From Streptococcus sanguinis (lineage in GTDB: Bacteria; Bacillota; Bacilli; Lactobacillales; Streptococcaceae): a stretch of DNA of 64,000 bases. The stretch lies in NCBI RefSeq assembly GCF_026781265.1, contig NZ_JAKUVC010000002.1:248001-312000 (forward strand), in the 5' to 3' direction. Position 1 is the stretch's first letter; each line of letters opens with the position of its first letter. The position numbers were made by a program, and so were the translations under genes. Positions 1 through 8,371 of the stretch are shown here, one piece after another. The notes beneath the pieces were generated by a model, which was not told the origin of the DNA, searched no databases, and saw only the letters and a list, made by a program, of their open reading frames with translations.

Positions 1-337
1 CAGCCCCTTGCAGACCAACCATCATGATAATAGTCGGAATCTTTGGTGACTTGATAATCTCAGCTGTATCAGAGCCTAAGATAGTTGTCAGTTCCTCGTC
101 AACAATCTTGATAATCTGTTGCGCCGGATTGAGGGTGTCGATAACCTCATGACCGACAGCGCGCTCACGGACTTTCTTGATAAAGTCTTTCACAACTGGC
201 AGGGCAACGTCGGCTTCTAAGAGAGCCAGACGAATCTCTTTGGTTGCTTCCTGAACATCGCTCTCTGAGATTTTTCCTTTTTTACGCAGATTTTTAAAGA
301 CGTTCTGCAAACGTTCCGATAAACTTTCAAATGCCAT
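1..337 (-). CDS. ffh: Signal recognition particle GTPase Ffh (N-terminal part)
   Basis: This is the beginning of Ffh, the SRP54 GTPase that binds signal sequences of nascent membrane proteins and, with 4.5S RNA and FtsY, targets them to the membrane. About 112 codons are present, starting MAFESLSERLQ. They cover the four-helix N domain and the start of the G domain. The window edge cuts the gene inside the P-loop region (IIMMVGLQG). The ATG at 337 follows an AGGAG-like site. It lies last in the ylxM-small gene-ffh run, the usual streptococcal order. Confidence 0.95.
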   Translation of the reverse strand, partial: MAFESLSERLQNVFKNLRKKGKISESDVQEATKEIRLALLEADVALPVVKDFIKKVRERAVGHEVIDTLNPAQQIIKIVDEELTTILGSDTAEIIKSPKIPTIIMMVGLQGA

Positions 338-365
338 TTTTTATTTCTCCTAGTTTCTATTTCAA

Positions 366-581
366 TCAATTCAGTGGAAAATTTCCAAAACGTGTTAAAC
401 AAGCATATTCCTCAGCAGAGACTTCTTTCATAATCTCATTTGGGTAGCCCCAGCAACTGAAACCTTCTTGCATTGCCTTAGAAAGATCGTCAGGGGAGAT
501 GATTTGTACCCTGGCAGGAAAAGGTTCTTCCGACTCCAACAACCAGCAAGACATTCCCTTGTAGATAACTTGTTTAGCCAT
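366..581 (-). CDS. Conserved small hypothetical protein between ylxM and ffh
   Basis: A 71-residue protein starting MAKQVIYKGMSCWLLESEE. I recognise no domain, signal peptide or membrane segment. It holds several aromatic residues and three cysteines (SCW twice, ACL). I chose the ATG at 581 because AGGGAG lies five bases upstream. A GTG at 587 would give an MTMAKQ start but overlaps that site. The gene is tightly packed between ylxM and ffh, so it is probably cotranscribed with them. Its function is unknown, and a link to protein targeting is only guilt by association. Confidence 0.7.
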   Translation of the reverse strand: MAKQVIYKGMSCWLLESEEPFPARVQIISPDDLSKAMQEGFSCWGYPNEIMKEVSAEEYACLTRFGNFPLN

Positions 582-583
582 AG

Positions 584-916
584 TCACTCCCTATTGTCAA
601 TACCAGACAGAATCCCGATCTGCTCCTGCAGATAGCTGTCGTCAGGGTATTTCTCTGTAATCTGGTCAAATATCTGACTTCTGACGATGTAGTCCGAGTA
701 CATGTGCAGCTTTTTCTCATAGTCTTCCAGAATCTTCTCTGTCCGTTTGATATTATCATAAACTGCCTGACGGCTGACACCAAATTCCTCAGCAATCTCA
801 GCCAGACTGTAGTCGTCCGCATAATAGAGCTCGATATAGTTCATCTGCTTGTCAGTCAAAAGCGCCGCATAAAACTCAAATAGAGCATTCATTCGGTTTG
901 TTTTTTCAATTTCCAT
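584..916 (-). CDS. ylxM: UPF0122 family HTH protein YlxM
   Basis: This roughly 110-residue protein is YlxM, a sigma-factor-like winged-helix protein encoded next to ffh in Firmicutes and linked to the SRP pathway. A helix-turn-helix is readable in the middle ([23 protein letters not shown] region), followed by a charged helix. I prefer the ATG at 916 ([12 protein letters not shown]), the family's usual start. An in-frame ATG at 925 would add MFL. It is the first gene of the ylxM-small gene-ffh run. Confidence 0.9.
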   Translation of the reverse strand: MEIEKTNRMNALFEFYAALLTDKQMNYIELYYADDYSLAEIAEEFGVSRQAVYDNIKRTEKILEDYEKKLHMYSDYIVRSQIFDQITEKYPDDSYLQEQIGILSGIDNRE

Positions 917-1034
917 AAGAAACATTATACCAGAAAAGCATGATAAACTCTAGTCTGACAAGGGAAATATACACTCGAAATATGAGATTGCAAAATGTCA
1001 ATCAGCTTTTTTCTGCCGAGCAAAAGACAAGTTA

Positions 1035-1062
1035 AAAACCCTTGGCGATAACCAAGAGTTTT
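1035..1062 (-). terminator. Terminator of the GntR gene
   Basis: An 11-bp imperfect stem with arms 1035-1045 (AAAACCCTTGG) and 1052-1062 (CCAAGAGTTTT) lies directly after the GntR stop. On the minus strand the one odd pair becomes a T-G wobble, and the stem is followed by a run of T. Confidence 0.75.
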
Positions 1063-1069
1063 GCAATAA

Positions 1070-1768
1070 TTAATTGTTTTCCAAATAAAATTCAAAACGA
1101 TCGCCAACATACTGACTTTTTACATATTCAAAAGCTGTGCCGTCGTCAAAGTAAGAAATCTGAGTCAGTCCTAAGATGGCATGGCCACGAGGAATATCGA
1201 GGTAATTGGCGATTTTTTCCTTAGCCAGCCGAGCATAAATAGTCTGCTGGGACTTGCCGATCTTATAGCCATGTTCCTGCAAGGTCTGGAAGAAATGACT
1301 GGTCACCTCTTCTTTTTTGAAATTCTTAATGAACTTCTCTGGAATTGAAGCCACCTCGTAGACCACCGGCAAATCGTCAGCATAGCGAACCCGCTCCATC
1401 CGAATGACATTTTCTGTCTTATGGATGCCTAGCTTCTCCACTTCCTGCTCACTCGGAAGGGTACGGCGATAAGAAATGAGCTGACTGGATGGCGTTTTGC
1501 CTTGCGCCTTCATGATTTCCGTGAAGCTAGTGGTGCCGCGCATTTTTTCCTGAACACGTGTGCTGGCTACGAAGGTTCCACTCCCGACTCGACGCTCCAG
1601 CACTCCCTCCTCAACCAAGAGTGTAATAGCCTGACGCAGGGTCATACGGCTGACTTTAAAAGTTTCGGCTAGATCTCGCTCGCTGGGCAGGCGCTCCCCA
1701 ATCTCCCAAACGGCATCGTCGATATCTTTCTTAATCTGATCATGAATTTTGATATATGCGGGCAACAT
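1070..1768 (-). CDS. GntR/HutC-family transcriptional regulator with UTRA domain
   Basis: A 232-residue regulator. Residues 1-70 form a GntR winged helix (GERLPSERDLAETFKVSRMTLRQA, then the VGSGTFV wing). Residues about 85-230 are a UTRA effector domain, the HutC-type sugar-phosphate sensing fold. HutC regulators with this layout include NagR/DasR-type amino-sugar regulators, but the effector cannot be read from the sequence. A perfect 10-bp inverted repeat lies 17 bases upstream of the start codon, which suggests autorepression. It is divergent from guaA with about 320 bp between them, so it could also act on guaA. Confidence 0.88.
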   Translation of the reverse strand: MLPAYIKIHDQIKKDIDDAVWEIGERLPSERDLAETFKVSRMTLRQAITLLVEEGVLERRVGSGTFVASTRVQEKMRGTTSFTEIMKAQGKTPSSQLISYRRTLPSEQEVEKLGIHKTENVIRMERVRYADDLPVVYEVASIPEKFIKNFKKEEVTSHFFQTLQEHGYKIGKSQQTIYARLAKEKIANYLDIPRGHAILGLTQISYFDDGTAFEYVKSQYVGDRFEFYLENN

Positions 1769-1784
1769 GTTGACTCTTCTTTCT

Positions 1785-1818
1785 TATTTGGTACCTTCCT
1801 TTATTTTAGTACCAAATA
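1785..1818. promoter_or_regulatory. Inverted repeat, candidate GntR operator
   Basis: Perfect 10-bp arms TATTTGGTAC (1785-1794) and GTACCAAATA (1809-1818) are separated by 14 bp. They sit just upstream of the GntR start codon. The TTGGTAC core resembles half-sites of HutC-type regulators. Assignment to this regulator is inferred from position. Confidence 0.6.
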
Positions 1819-2024
1819 CTTCAAATGTCAAACTAAATATTGAAGAGCGGAGGCCTTTCTCACGAAATCAGTTATTTTTTCAAAAAGATCAACATTTTAA
1901 GAGCTTGTTTATTTGATTTTAGTCAGAGATAGTACTGGCGTCCATGTCAAGTCGGTCTAAACAAACGATAATAGCAAACCAAAGTCTCATATTCGTTTTT
2001 TCATCACTCTTACTCCTTATTACC

Positions 2025-2053
2025 TTGGAAAAATTCCTTTTTTGTGATAAAAT
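2025..2053 (+). promoter_or_regulatory. guaA promoter
   Basis: The -35 is TTGGAA (2025-2030). A 17-bp spacer is followed by an extended -10, TGATAAAAT, ending at 2053. The start codon of guaA is 37 bp downstream and is preceded by AAAGGGA. Confidence 0.7.
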
Positions 2054-2090
2054 GAGGGGAAAAGATTACTTCTTTTAAGAAAGGGAACAG

Positions 2091-3653
2091 ATGACTACTA
2101 GAACTGAATTGCAAGATGTCGAAAAGATCATCGTGCTTGATTACGGAAGCCAGTACAACCAGCTGATTTCACGCCGCATTCGTGAAATCGGTGTTTTTTC
2201 TGAGCTCAAGAGCCACAAGATTACTGCTGACGAAGTCCGTGCTATCCAGCCTGTCGGGATTATCCTTTCCGGCGGTCCAAATTCTGTATATGAAGACGGC
2301 TCCTTTGATATTGACCCAGAAATTTTCGAGTTGGGCATCCCGATTTTGGGGATCTGCTATGGTATGCAGCTGTTAACTCACAAGCTAGGCGGCAAGGTTG
2401 TTCCTGCTGGTCATGCTGGAAATCGTGAATACGGTCAGTCAAATCTATCACATACTGCTAATTCCAGCCTTTTCAACGGTACGCCTGAAAGCCAGTTAGT
2501 TCTTATGAGCCACGGAGATGCAGTAACAGAAATTCCTGCTGACTTTGTCCGTACTGGTACTTCTGCTGACTGTCCTTTTGCAGCCATTGAAAATCCAGCT
2601 AAGAAAATCTACGGCATTCAGTTCCACCCTGAGGTTCGTCATTCAGAGTTTGGTTATGATATCCTGCGCAACTTTGCTCTTAATATTTGTGGAGCCAAAG
2701 GCGACTGGTCTATGGATAACTTCATTGACATGGAAATCCAGAAAATCCGTCAAACTGTTGGAGACAAAAAGGTGCTGTTGGGACTTTCTGGTGGTGTAGA
2801 CTCTTCTGTCGTCGGTGTTCTCTTGCAGAAAGCAATCGGTGATCAACTAATCTGTATCTTTGTGGATCATGGTCTTTTGCGTAAAGGCGAAGCTGATCAG
2901 GTCATGGATATGCTTGGCGGCAAATTTGGTTTGAATATCGTCAAGGCTGACGCAGCTAAACGTTTCCTTGATAAACTAGCCGGTGTTTCAGATCCAGAGC
3001 AAAAACGTAAAATCATCGGAAACGAGTTTGTCTATGTCTTTGACGACGAAGCCAGCAAACTAAAAGATGTAAAATTCTTAGCTCAGGGTACACTTTATAC
3101 CGATGTCATCGAATCTGGTACCGACACTGCTCAGACTATTAAATCTCACCATAACGTTGGTGGTCTTCCGGAAGACATGCAATTTGAGCTGATTGAGCCA
3201 CTGAACACGCTCTACAAGGATGAAGTTCGTGCTTTGGGTACCGAGCTTGGTATGCCTGATGAAATTGTCTGGCGCCAGCCATTCCCAGGCCCAGGGCTTG
3301 CTATTCGTGTCATGGGAGAAATCACTGAGGAAAAATTGGAAACTGTCCGCGAATCTGATGCTATTCTCCGCGAAGAAATCGCCAAAGCTGGTCTTGACCG
3401 CGACATCTGGCAGTACTTTACTGTTAATACAGGTGTCCGTTCTGTTGGTGTCATGGGTGACGGCCGGACTTACGACTACACAATTGCAATTCGCGCTATC
3501 ACTTCTATAGACGGCATGACAGCTGACTTTGCCAAGATCCCTTGGGATATTCTGCAAAAAATCTCTGTACGTATCGTCAACGAAGTAGACCATGTCAACC
3601 GCATCGTCTATGACATCACCAGCAAACCACCTGCAACTGTAGAGTGGGAGTAA
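2091..3653 (+). CDS. guaA: GMP synthase (glutamine-hydrolysing)
   Basis: GuaA makes GMP from XMP, ATP and glutamine in the cytoplasm. The 520-residue protein has the standard order. A class I glutamine amidotransferase domain comes first, with Cys89 in GICYGMQ and the FHPEV histidine. The ATP-pyrophosphatase follows, with P-loop GLSGGVDSS near 231-239. The C-terminal dimerisation domain ends KPPATVEWE, the usual terminus. Length and ends are complete. The gene has its own promoter and no riboswitch that I can see. The divergent GntR gene is the likeliest local regulator. Confidence 0.98.
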   Translation: MTTRTELQDVEKIIVLDYGSQYNQLISRRIREIGVFSELKSHKITADEVRAIQPVGIILSGGPNSVYEDGSFDIDPEIFELGIPILGICYGMQLLTHKLGGKVVPAGHAGNREYGQSNLSHTANSSLFNGTPESQLVLMSHGDAVTEIPADFVRTGTSADCPFAAIENPAKKIYGIQFHPEVRHSEFGYDILRNFALNICGAKGDWSMDNFIDMEIQKIRQTVGDKKVLLGLSGGVDSSVVGVLLQKAIGDQLICIFVDHGLLRKGEADQVMDMLGGKFGLNIVKADAAKRFLDKLAGVSDPEQKRKIIGNEFVYVFDDEASKLKDVKFLAQGTLYTDVIESGTDTAQTIKSHHNVGGLPEDMQFELIEPLNTLYKDEVRALGTELGMPDEIVWRQPFPGPGLAIRVMGEITEEKLETVRESDAILREEIAKAGLDRDIWQYFTVNTGVRSVGVMGDGRTYDYTIAIRAITSIDGMTADFAKIPWDILQKISVRIVNEVDHVNRIVYDITSKPPATVEWE

Positions 3654-3708
3654 TATTGGAAACCTATATCTTTATTTAACAAAAGGGACTCTTGTCTTTT
3701 CGATTAAA

Positions 3709-3736
3709 TTGACTTCCTAAATCATTTTTATATAAA
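3709..3736 (+). promoter_or_regulatory. Promoter upstream of the TraX-family gene
   Basis: TTGACT (3709-3714) and TATAAA (3731-3736) are separated by 16 bp, 30 bp ahead of the TTG start. No clear terminator follows guaA, so readthrough is also possible. Confidence 0.55.
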
Positions 3737-3766
3737 GAACGCTTAATATACATAAAGGAGTTAGAG

Positions 3767-4495
3767 TTGAAAAAATCTCTAGATGCTTTTCATTTAAAAT
3801 TAATTGCTATCATTGCTATGTTTATCAATCACTTGGGACATACACTGCAATTAGAAAATCAGAATATTTACTTGTATTTCTTGACTGAAACAATTGGGCG
3901 ACTAGCTTTTCCAATCATGGCTTATTTACTTGTTGAGGGATTTCAGCATACACGAAGTAGAGGAAAATATGCTCTTCGTCTAACTCTCTTTTGGTTGCTA
4001 TCCATTCTACCATTCTATTATCTTTTTGAAAGCCACAAACCGTTGACGGTTGACAATAACATTCTCTACACTTTGCTCTTAGGGCTTCTATTGCTAGTAT
4101 TTTTGGAAAAGCTTCAACATTCCTTTCTGCGCTTTGTCTTAATTTTATCATTTTCTTTTCTGACTTTACAATCAGACTGGGGCTTTTTGGGAATTCTGAC
4201 GATTGTAGGTTTCTATGAAAAAAGGGAGCAGTCAGATAGCTTTGTTAGTCCTATCCTCTCCCTCATGATAGTATCTATTCTGATAAATATCTGGGCTTTT
4301 CATGAAGATCCTAATCCTATCATTCTTTGCGATGCGGTTGCTATGTTGGGCCTACTCCTGACTCTGCCGCTTCTCAAAGCCTATAACGGCCAGCGCGGTT
4401 ATTCGCCTGCCTGGGTAAAGTGGGGTTTTTATGCTTTTTATCCGCTTCACCTTTGTCTACTGCTGCTCTTCCGGATTTTCTTTTTAAAAAGCTAA
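3767..4495 (+). CDS. TraX-family integral membrane protein
   Basis: A 242-residue polytopic membrane protein with about seven to eight hydrophobic segments. It begins KKSLDAFHLKLIAIIAMFINHLGH. The family is named after the F-pilin acetylase TraX, and chromosomal streptococcal copies have no shown conjugative role. The conserved N-terminal pattern (D...LK..A...M..DH/NH) and the C-terminal HLCLLLL segment support membership. The start is TTG at 3767, with AAAGGAG seven bases upstream. Nothing near it suggests conjugation. Confidence 0.85.
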   Translation: MKKSLDAFHLKLIAIIAMFINHLGHTLQLENQNIYLYFLTETIGRLAFPIMAYLLVEGFQHTRSRGKYALRLTLFWLLSILPFYYLFESHKPLTVDNNILYTLLLGLLLLVFLEKLQHSFLRFVLILSFSFLTLQSDWGFLGILTIVGFYEKREQSDSFVSPILSLMIVSILINIWAFHEDPNPIILCDAVAMLGLLLTLPLLKAYNGQRGYSPAWVKWGFYAFYPLHLCLLLLFRIFFLKS

Positions 4496-4516
4496 ATTAA
4501 AATTTTATTTCTAGAC

Positions 4517-4558
4517 ATAAAACAAGGCTAGGACATTTTAGTTCCAGCCTTGTTTTAT
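4517..4558. terminator. Bidirectional terminator between traX-like and DUF1002 genes
   Basis: A perfect 13-bp stem, ATAAAACAAGGCT (4517-4529) with AGCCTTGTTTTAT (4546-4558), has A- and T-rich ends on both sides. It lies between two convergent genes. Confidence 0.9.
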
Positions 4559-4570
4559 ATAGTCTTGGAA

Positions 4571-5551
4571 TTAACCGCCAAACAATCCTTTAAAGAAGTT
4601 GACGATGGCATTCCAGATATTAGAAAAGAAATTACCGCCTTCTTGAAGGAGGCCGTTTGCATCAAAGTTGAGGTTAATATTGTTAAAGGTATCCCCTGCC
4701 TTTGAAACAATGCTGTCTTTCAAGTCACTAAGGGTCTTCGTAAAGTCAGAATCTGTAATGACTCCACTGTTTGAAAGATTGATAGCAAAATTCACGATGA
4801 GGTTAATTTGGTCACTGGTCACTGACTGAGACAGGCCGTAGTTTTTCAAGGTTTCTTCAACAATCTTACGAACATCATCTGCTGTCAGATTGCTGTTGTT
4901 CTTCTTAGCATTGGCGATGGCCGCTTTAATATCAGCCAAGGCTACGTTGAGCTTGTCTGCGTCATAGCCTTCCTTACCTGTGTTTTCAGCATTGATACCA
5001 GAAAGGGCAGCTAGTTCTTCTTGAGCTAGGTTTTTATTCTCTTGAGGAATGGTCGCGCCATTATCTTCCAGAGAGTAGTAAATCCCTGCCAAGGCACTCT
5101 CACCTGTTACCGGAATTGGTGCCGCAACGGTAATCTGCGCGTGCTGAACACCTAGAGTAACAGCCGCATTGCGATACATATCTTCAGTAACCTTGGTGAT
5201 GTTTTGCGGAGTGACAATTTTGACCTCTAATGGCTTATTGCCGCCTAACTTCTGGATTTTTACAGAAGAATAAAGCTGCAGGCTAGGGTCATTGGCAACA
5301 TCCATGATTTTAGAGTAGACTTCCGGTGTCATGGTCTTAAGTGGCTTGCTATCGCTAGATGAATTGTAGCCCAACATCTGCAAGGTCTGCTGTTTTTGGC
5401 TCTCATCTAAGGAGTAACCCAGCACATACTCAGGCTGCACGTATGTCTCATCAATGACTTTCTGAACATTTGAATCGGCAGCTGCGGTTGATACAGTAAA
5501 CAGAGTAGCCAGCAAGGCTCCTGCTGTCATTAAAGTTTTTTTGAATTTCAT
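4571..5551 (-). CDS. DUF1002 (YpuA-like) secreted protein
   Basis: A 326-residue secreted protein. Residues 1-25 are a signal peptide (KKTLMTAGALLATLFT, then AAA/D). The rest matches the DUF1002 family, seen as YpuA-like proteins of Firmicutes. The readable block is VLGYSLDESQKQQTLQMLGY and a following Thr-rich stretch. The C-terminus ends in an amphipathic segment with FFKGLFGG. The function is unknown. I chose the ATG at 5551, which directly precedes the signal peptide and follows GAGGAAAG, over an upstream in-frame start. A promoter at 5753-5781 gives a leader of about 190 nt. Confidence 0.85.
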   Translation of the reverse strand: MKFKKTLMTAGALLATLFTVSTAAADSNVQKVIDETYVQPEYVLGYSLDESQKQQTLQMLGYNSSSDSKPLKTMTPEVYSKIMDVANDPSLQLYSSVKIQKLGGNKPLEVKIVTPQNITKVTEDMYRNAAVTLGVQHAQITVAAPIPVTGESALAGIYYSLEDNGATIPQENKNLAQEELAALSGINAENTGKEGYDADKLNVALADIKAAIANAKKNNSNLTADDVRKIVEETLKNYGLSQSVTSDQINLIVNFAINLSNSGVITDSDFTKTLSDLKDSIVSKAGDTFNNINLNFDANGLLQEGGNFFSNIWNAIVNFFKGLFGG

Positions 5552-5714
5552 ATTCTTTCCTCTTTTCCTCCCGCTATAGTTTCTCAAATTCTATAGCTTT
5601 TTATAGAGCAAGCTTCTTTCTGAGTACCTCGAATTTCTGTTTCTTGAGCTTGCGATTTCCGCTCCTTGTGATATTCAGAGTGCTTCAGTTAAGTTGCTGC
5701 AATGATGGAGTTAT

Positions 5715-5747
5715 TATTATCTCATCCATTGAGGGCTTGAGATAATA
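5715..5747. repeat. Inverted repeat at the DUF1002 transcript start
   Basis: Perfect 10-bp arms TATTATCTCA (5715-5724) and TGAGATAATA (5738-5747) enclose a 13-nt loop. The repeat overlaps the predicted start point of the DUF1002 transcript, so it is either an operator or a 5'-end RNA hairpin. Confidence 0.55.
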
Positions 5748-5752
5748 GATAC

Positions 5753-5781
5753 ATTTTACAACATTTCTCAAAGAAGTTCAA
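5753..5781 (-). promoter_or_regulatory. Promoter of the DUF1002 gene
   Basis: On the minus strand, TTGAAC (5776-5781) and TAAAAT (5753-5758) have a 17-bp spacer. It sits just past the DUF915 terminator. Confidence 0.6.
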
Positions 5782-5789
5782 AGAAAAAA

Positions 5790-5818
5790 CAGTCACTGGA
5801 TTTGCTAGCCAGCAACTG
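5790..5818 (-). terminator. Terminator after the DUF915 gene
   Basis: On the minus strand, CAGT/ACTG and CTGG/CCAG arms form an interrupted stem, followed by TTTTTTC. Confidence 0.65.
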
Positions 5819-5825
5819 CTCATTT

Positions 5826-6680
5826 CTACTTTTTCCAAAGGAAGTCAATTAATAACTCGTCTACTTCCGCATTCTCATGCAACTGGCTGTGCTGAGCCAA
5901 CTGACCTGTGATTTTCTTTTCATGGTAAGATTTGGCATTTTCAACTAGGAGATATTTGAGGCTGCGAGAAGAAATATTGAGGACAGAACCGTCGGATTCG
6001 TTTTTTAAATCACCGTAAATGTTCAGAACATCTACTTGTTCTTGCGGGTAAACTTCTCGTAATCCCAGTAGTTTTTGATAAGTCTGGCTCATAGCACTAG
6101 GCTGGCCGGTTTGGTCATCTAGAATTGTCAAATCTTCAGGCAAGTCCCTTCCTTCGAGACCATTAACATGGTTGGCAATATTGACCTGCTTTTGCAACTG
6201 AGGAAGATTTTCATCCTGACCGTTCTCTAACATATAAAAGAGGATGGACATATTCCCCATCGAATGGCCTACCAGATTCATCTTATCAAAGCCATAAGTC
6301 TCTTGTAACTTACGAATCACAGCAGCTGCATACTTACCATCTTGAGCATAGTCGGCATTGCGGTTATCTTCATAGTTTACCTTAATAATGGGATTGATAG
6401 CATCTTTCGGTATATCTCCTAATAAGCTTACTTGACCGTTTTTACTGACATTTGCTGTGATAATTGTCTGAGTGACTCCAGCTTTTTTGGCTGCCTCTGT
6501 CATATGATTTTCAGCATTAGAGCTGGATCCAAAACCGTGGAAAAACAAGGTCGGCGTTGTTGACTGCACAAATTGTTTTGTATTGAGGCTAGTGGCTTCT
6601 TTATGGTTGTAAAAAGCTGTTAGACCGGCAATTGTCACTGAAACCAGAATGAGGAGCTTAAACCCAAGTTTCTTGTTCAT
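5826..6680 (-). CDS. DUF915 alpha/beta hydrolase, exported
   Basis: A 284-residue alpha/beta-hydrolase-fold protein of the DUF915 family. Residues 1-24 are a hydrophobic export segment or membrane anchor. FFHGFGSS is the oxyanion-hole region, GHSMGN carries the nucleophile serine (near residue 140), and a C-terminal QHSQLHEN supplies the catalytic histidine. The Asp is probably in NIYGDL. The substrate is unknown, and the fold suggests an esterase or lipase. It starts about 110 bp after the pvaA-like gene and is separated from it by a terminator, so it is likely its own unit. Confidence 0.85.
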   Translation of the reverse strand: MNKKLGFKLLILVSVTIAGLTAFYNHKEATSLNTKQFVQSTTPTLFFHGFGSSSNAENHMTEAAKKAGVTQTIITANVSKNGQVSLLGDIPKDAINPIIKVNYEDNRNADYAQDGKYAAAVIRKLQETYGFDKMNLVGHSMGNMSILFYMLENGQDENLPQLQKQVNIANHVNGLEGRDLPEDLTILDDQTGQPSAMSQTYQKLLGLREVYPQEQVDVLNIYGDLKNESDGSVLNISSRSLKYLLVENAKSYHEKKITGQLAQHSQLHENAEVDELLIDFLWKK

Positions 6681-6771
6681 TTTTCATTCCTTTTTATGAT
6701 AGATGTACAAAATTATATCATGTATCCATCGTGGTTACAAATATCCGGATTATTACTTCACCATCAAAAAA

Positions 6772-6793
6772 AAAGAAGCTTGATTGCTTCTTT
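6772..6793 (-). terminator. Terminator of the tdk-pvaA operon
   Basis: An 8-bp perfect stem (AAAGAAGC 6772-6779, GCTTCTTT 6786-6793) lies directly after the stop codon and is followed on the minus strand by a run of T. Confidence 0.85.
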
Positions 6794-7396
6794 CTAAAAC
6801 CATTTTAAGAGGCGCATGATGTGCATGTTCATCTTGACCTGACGGGAATAATAATAATTACCGCCGTTGATATAGAGCTCTGGTCCGTGAAAAATTGAAA
6901 TCAGGTTATAGTAGCCGTAGGTCTTGCCAGTTACATTTCCTAAACTTGGCGCTACCACATCTTTGGAATATTTCTTGGCCAGCTCCAGTGTATTTTCGCC
7001 ACCGTTTTTAGATACGTAGTCGATGTAGGCCTGACCAAAATTATAGGCTTGTACTGCTGTCCAAACATCCACCTTTTTCTCGCTGGCTAACTCTAGGTTA
7101 TCAGATAAGGTCTGAACTCCCTGGCGAATGCTTTCTTTATTGTCCGTGATAGCATTGGTCTGACCAGTCGCGCTTTCACTGGACTGCATGACATCAGTGT
7201 CTTTTCCCTTGGTCTCTGTATAAATCATGGCCAGTACCAATTCTTCATTGGCCGCTGTGTCCTGCTCGTCCAGCACTTCTCTGACCAAAGTCTGATACTT
7301 CATGACCTGCTTGACATCATGATGAACCTGATAAATCTTGTAGCCGGCAAACAGCACGAAAAGGACTAAAATCAGTCTTCTTAGAAATTTAAACAT
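6794..7396 (-). CDS. pvaA: Lysozyme-like muramidase, PvaA-type
   Basis: A 200-residue membrane-anchored protein. Residues 1-25 are a signal anchor ([15 protein letters not shown]). The rest resembles pneumococcal vaccine antigen A and the lysozyme-like domain of Cwl[17 protein letters not shown] contains the candidate catalytic Glu (TETKG). SSESATGQ and [15 protein letters not shown] match the conserved blocks. It probably cleaves peptidoglycan at the cell surface. The start overlaps the ndpA-like stop by one base, so it is the last gene of that operon. The symbol is by homology. Confidence 0.8.
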   Translation of the reverse strand: MFKFLRRLILVLFVLFAGYKIYQVHHDVKQVMKYQTLVREVLDEQDTAANEELVLAMIYTETKGKDTDVMQSSESATGQTNAITDNKESIRQGVQTLSDNLELASEKKVDVWTAVQAYNFGQAYIDYVSKNGGENTLELAKKYSKDVVAPSLGNVTGKTYGYYNLISIFHGPELYINGGNYYYSRQVKMNMHIMRLLKWF

Positions 7397-8370
7397 TATT
7401 TATTTTGGATATCCTCGATGTTCTTAATCAAAATAGAATAAGTCCCGTTATCATTCTGGATAAATTCTACCGACTCTGCGTCCTGATAGATATTATTGGG
7501 AACGATGAGCTCAATTCCATTTGAAAGGGAGAGTTTCTGATTTTCGAACTTTTTCTTCTGGCGGCGGCTGTCAATCTCATCAAACTTGACTGGCTCAGGA
7601 ATAGCTTCCTTAACCTGATCGATAAAGGTAAGGCGGGCAGTCAGATTACTGTCAAAAAGATCATCGGCCAACTTTTCAGGCGACAGTTCGTCATTTTCTT
7701 CCAGATTTTTGAAAATACTGGATTTGACCTTGGACTGGAACTGAAAATCGTCTTTGTTAAAACTTTCGGCAACCTTCTGAGCTGTCTTCTCCAGAGCTTT
7801 GATTGATTTCTTAGCTGAGATTGTCGGATTGACCTGCAAGAGATTATCTGACATATAATTGAGAAAGGCACCGTTATACTTGATGCGCTTTTCAATCAGA
7901 TGGTACTTGCGAGATTTGAGATTGATGACCAAAGCCTCGTCTGCCCCCGTACCAAAGCCAGGCAGATTGTTCTGCGTCAGCTTGATGGGATTGTCAACCT
8001 CACCACCTAAGTGAGTAAGTGTTTCCCGCAGAGCAATCCGCAGAAAAGCAAAGTGCTCCACACCTTCTTTGTCAAACTGGACAAAAATCAGATCATTGGT
8101 TTTCTGGTTTTCACTGATAGAAAACTCCTCCTGCCAGAGCTTGGCAACTGTCACCGATGTTTCCAGTAGGTCGTCTGAAAGTTGGGCTAAAAAGACGTTT
8201 TCAGGATCGAAAACACCTGTTTTAGCATCGTCAGAATAAACTCGCTCGATTTTCTTGCGCAGGTACTCTTCAATCTTGGGAGTAATGTTGAGAAACTTAT
8301 CTGCCAGTAGCAGTTCGGTATCAGCTGGGCTGAATTGATGAATAATCGCTTTTTTTACGTAAATATCCAT
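7396..8370 (-). CDS. Nucleoid-associated protein, NdpA/YejK family
   Basis: A 324-residue cytoplasmic protein of the NA37/YejK family, first described as a nucleoid-associated protein. Streptococcal members sit between glyA and the pvaA-like gene, as here. The N-terminus [15 protein letters not shown] and the block [24 protein letters not shown] are recognisable. Its role in DNA compaction is inherited from the family. It is one base from the glyA stop and overlaps the next gene by one base. Confidence 0.85.
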   Translation of the reverse strand: MDIYVKKAIIHQFSPADTELLLADKFLNITPKIEEYLRKKIERVYSDDAKTGVFDPENVFLAQLSDDLLETSVTVAKLWQEEFSISENQKTNDLIFVQFDKEGVEHFAFLRIALRETLTHLGGEVDNPIKLTQNNLPGFGTGADEALVINLKSRKYHLIEKRIKYNGAFLNYMSDNLLQVNPTISAKKSIKALEKTAQKVAESFNKDDFQFQSKVKSSIFKNLEENDELSPEKLADDLFDSNLTARLTFIDQVKEAIPEPVKFDEIDSRRQKKKFENQKLSLSNGIELIVPNNIYQDAESVEFIQNDNGTYSILIKNIEDIQNK

Positions 8371-8371
8371 C

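Larger units (their letters stand above)
1769..2090. other. Divergent intergenic region GntR / guaA
   Basis: This 322-bp gap holds the inverted repeat at 1785-1818 and the guaA promoter at 2025-2053. The stretch in between is AT-rich, and I see no further gene. I saw no guanine riboswitch aptamer. Confidence 0.7.

Noticed and set aside
1769-2090. Guanine riboswitch expected before guaA
   Set aside because: I see a sigma-70 promoter close to the start but none of the conserved aptamer loop sequences.
3078-3593. 171-codon open frame antisense to guaA
   Set aside because: It lies wholly within guaA, has no ribosome site and no recognisable protein features.
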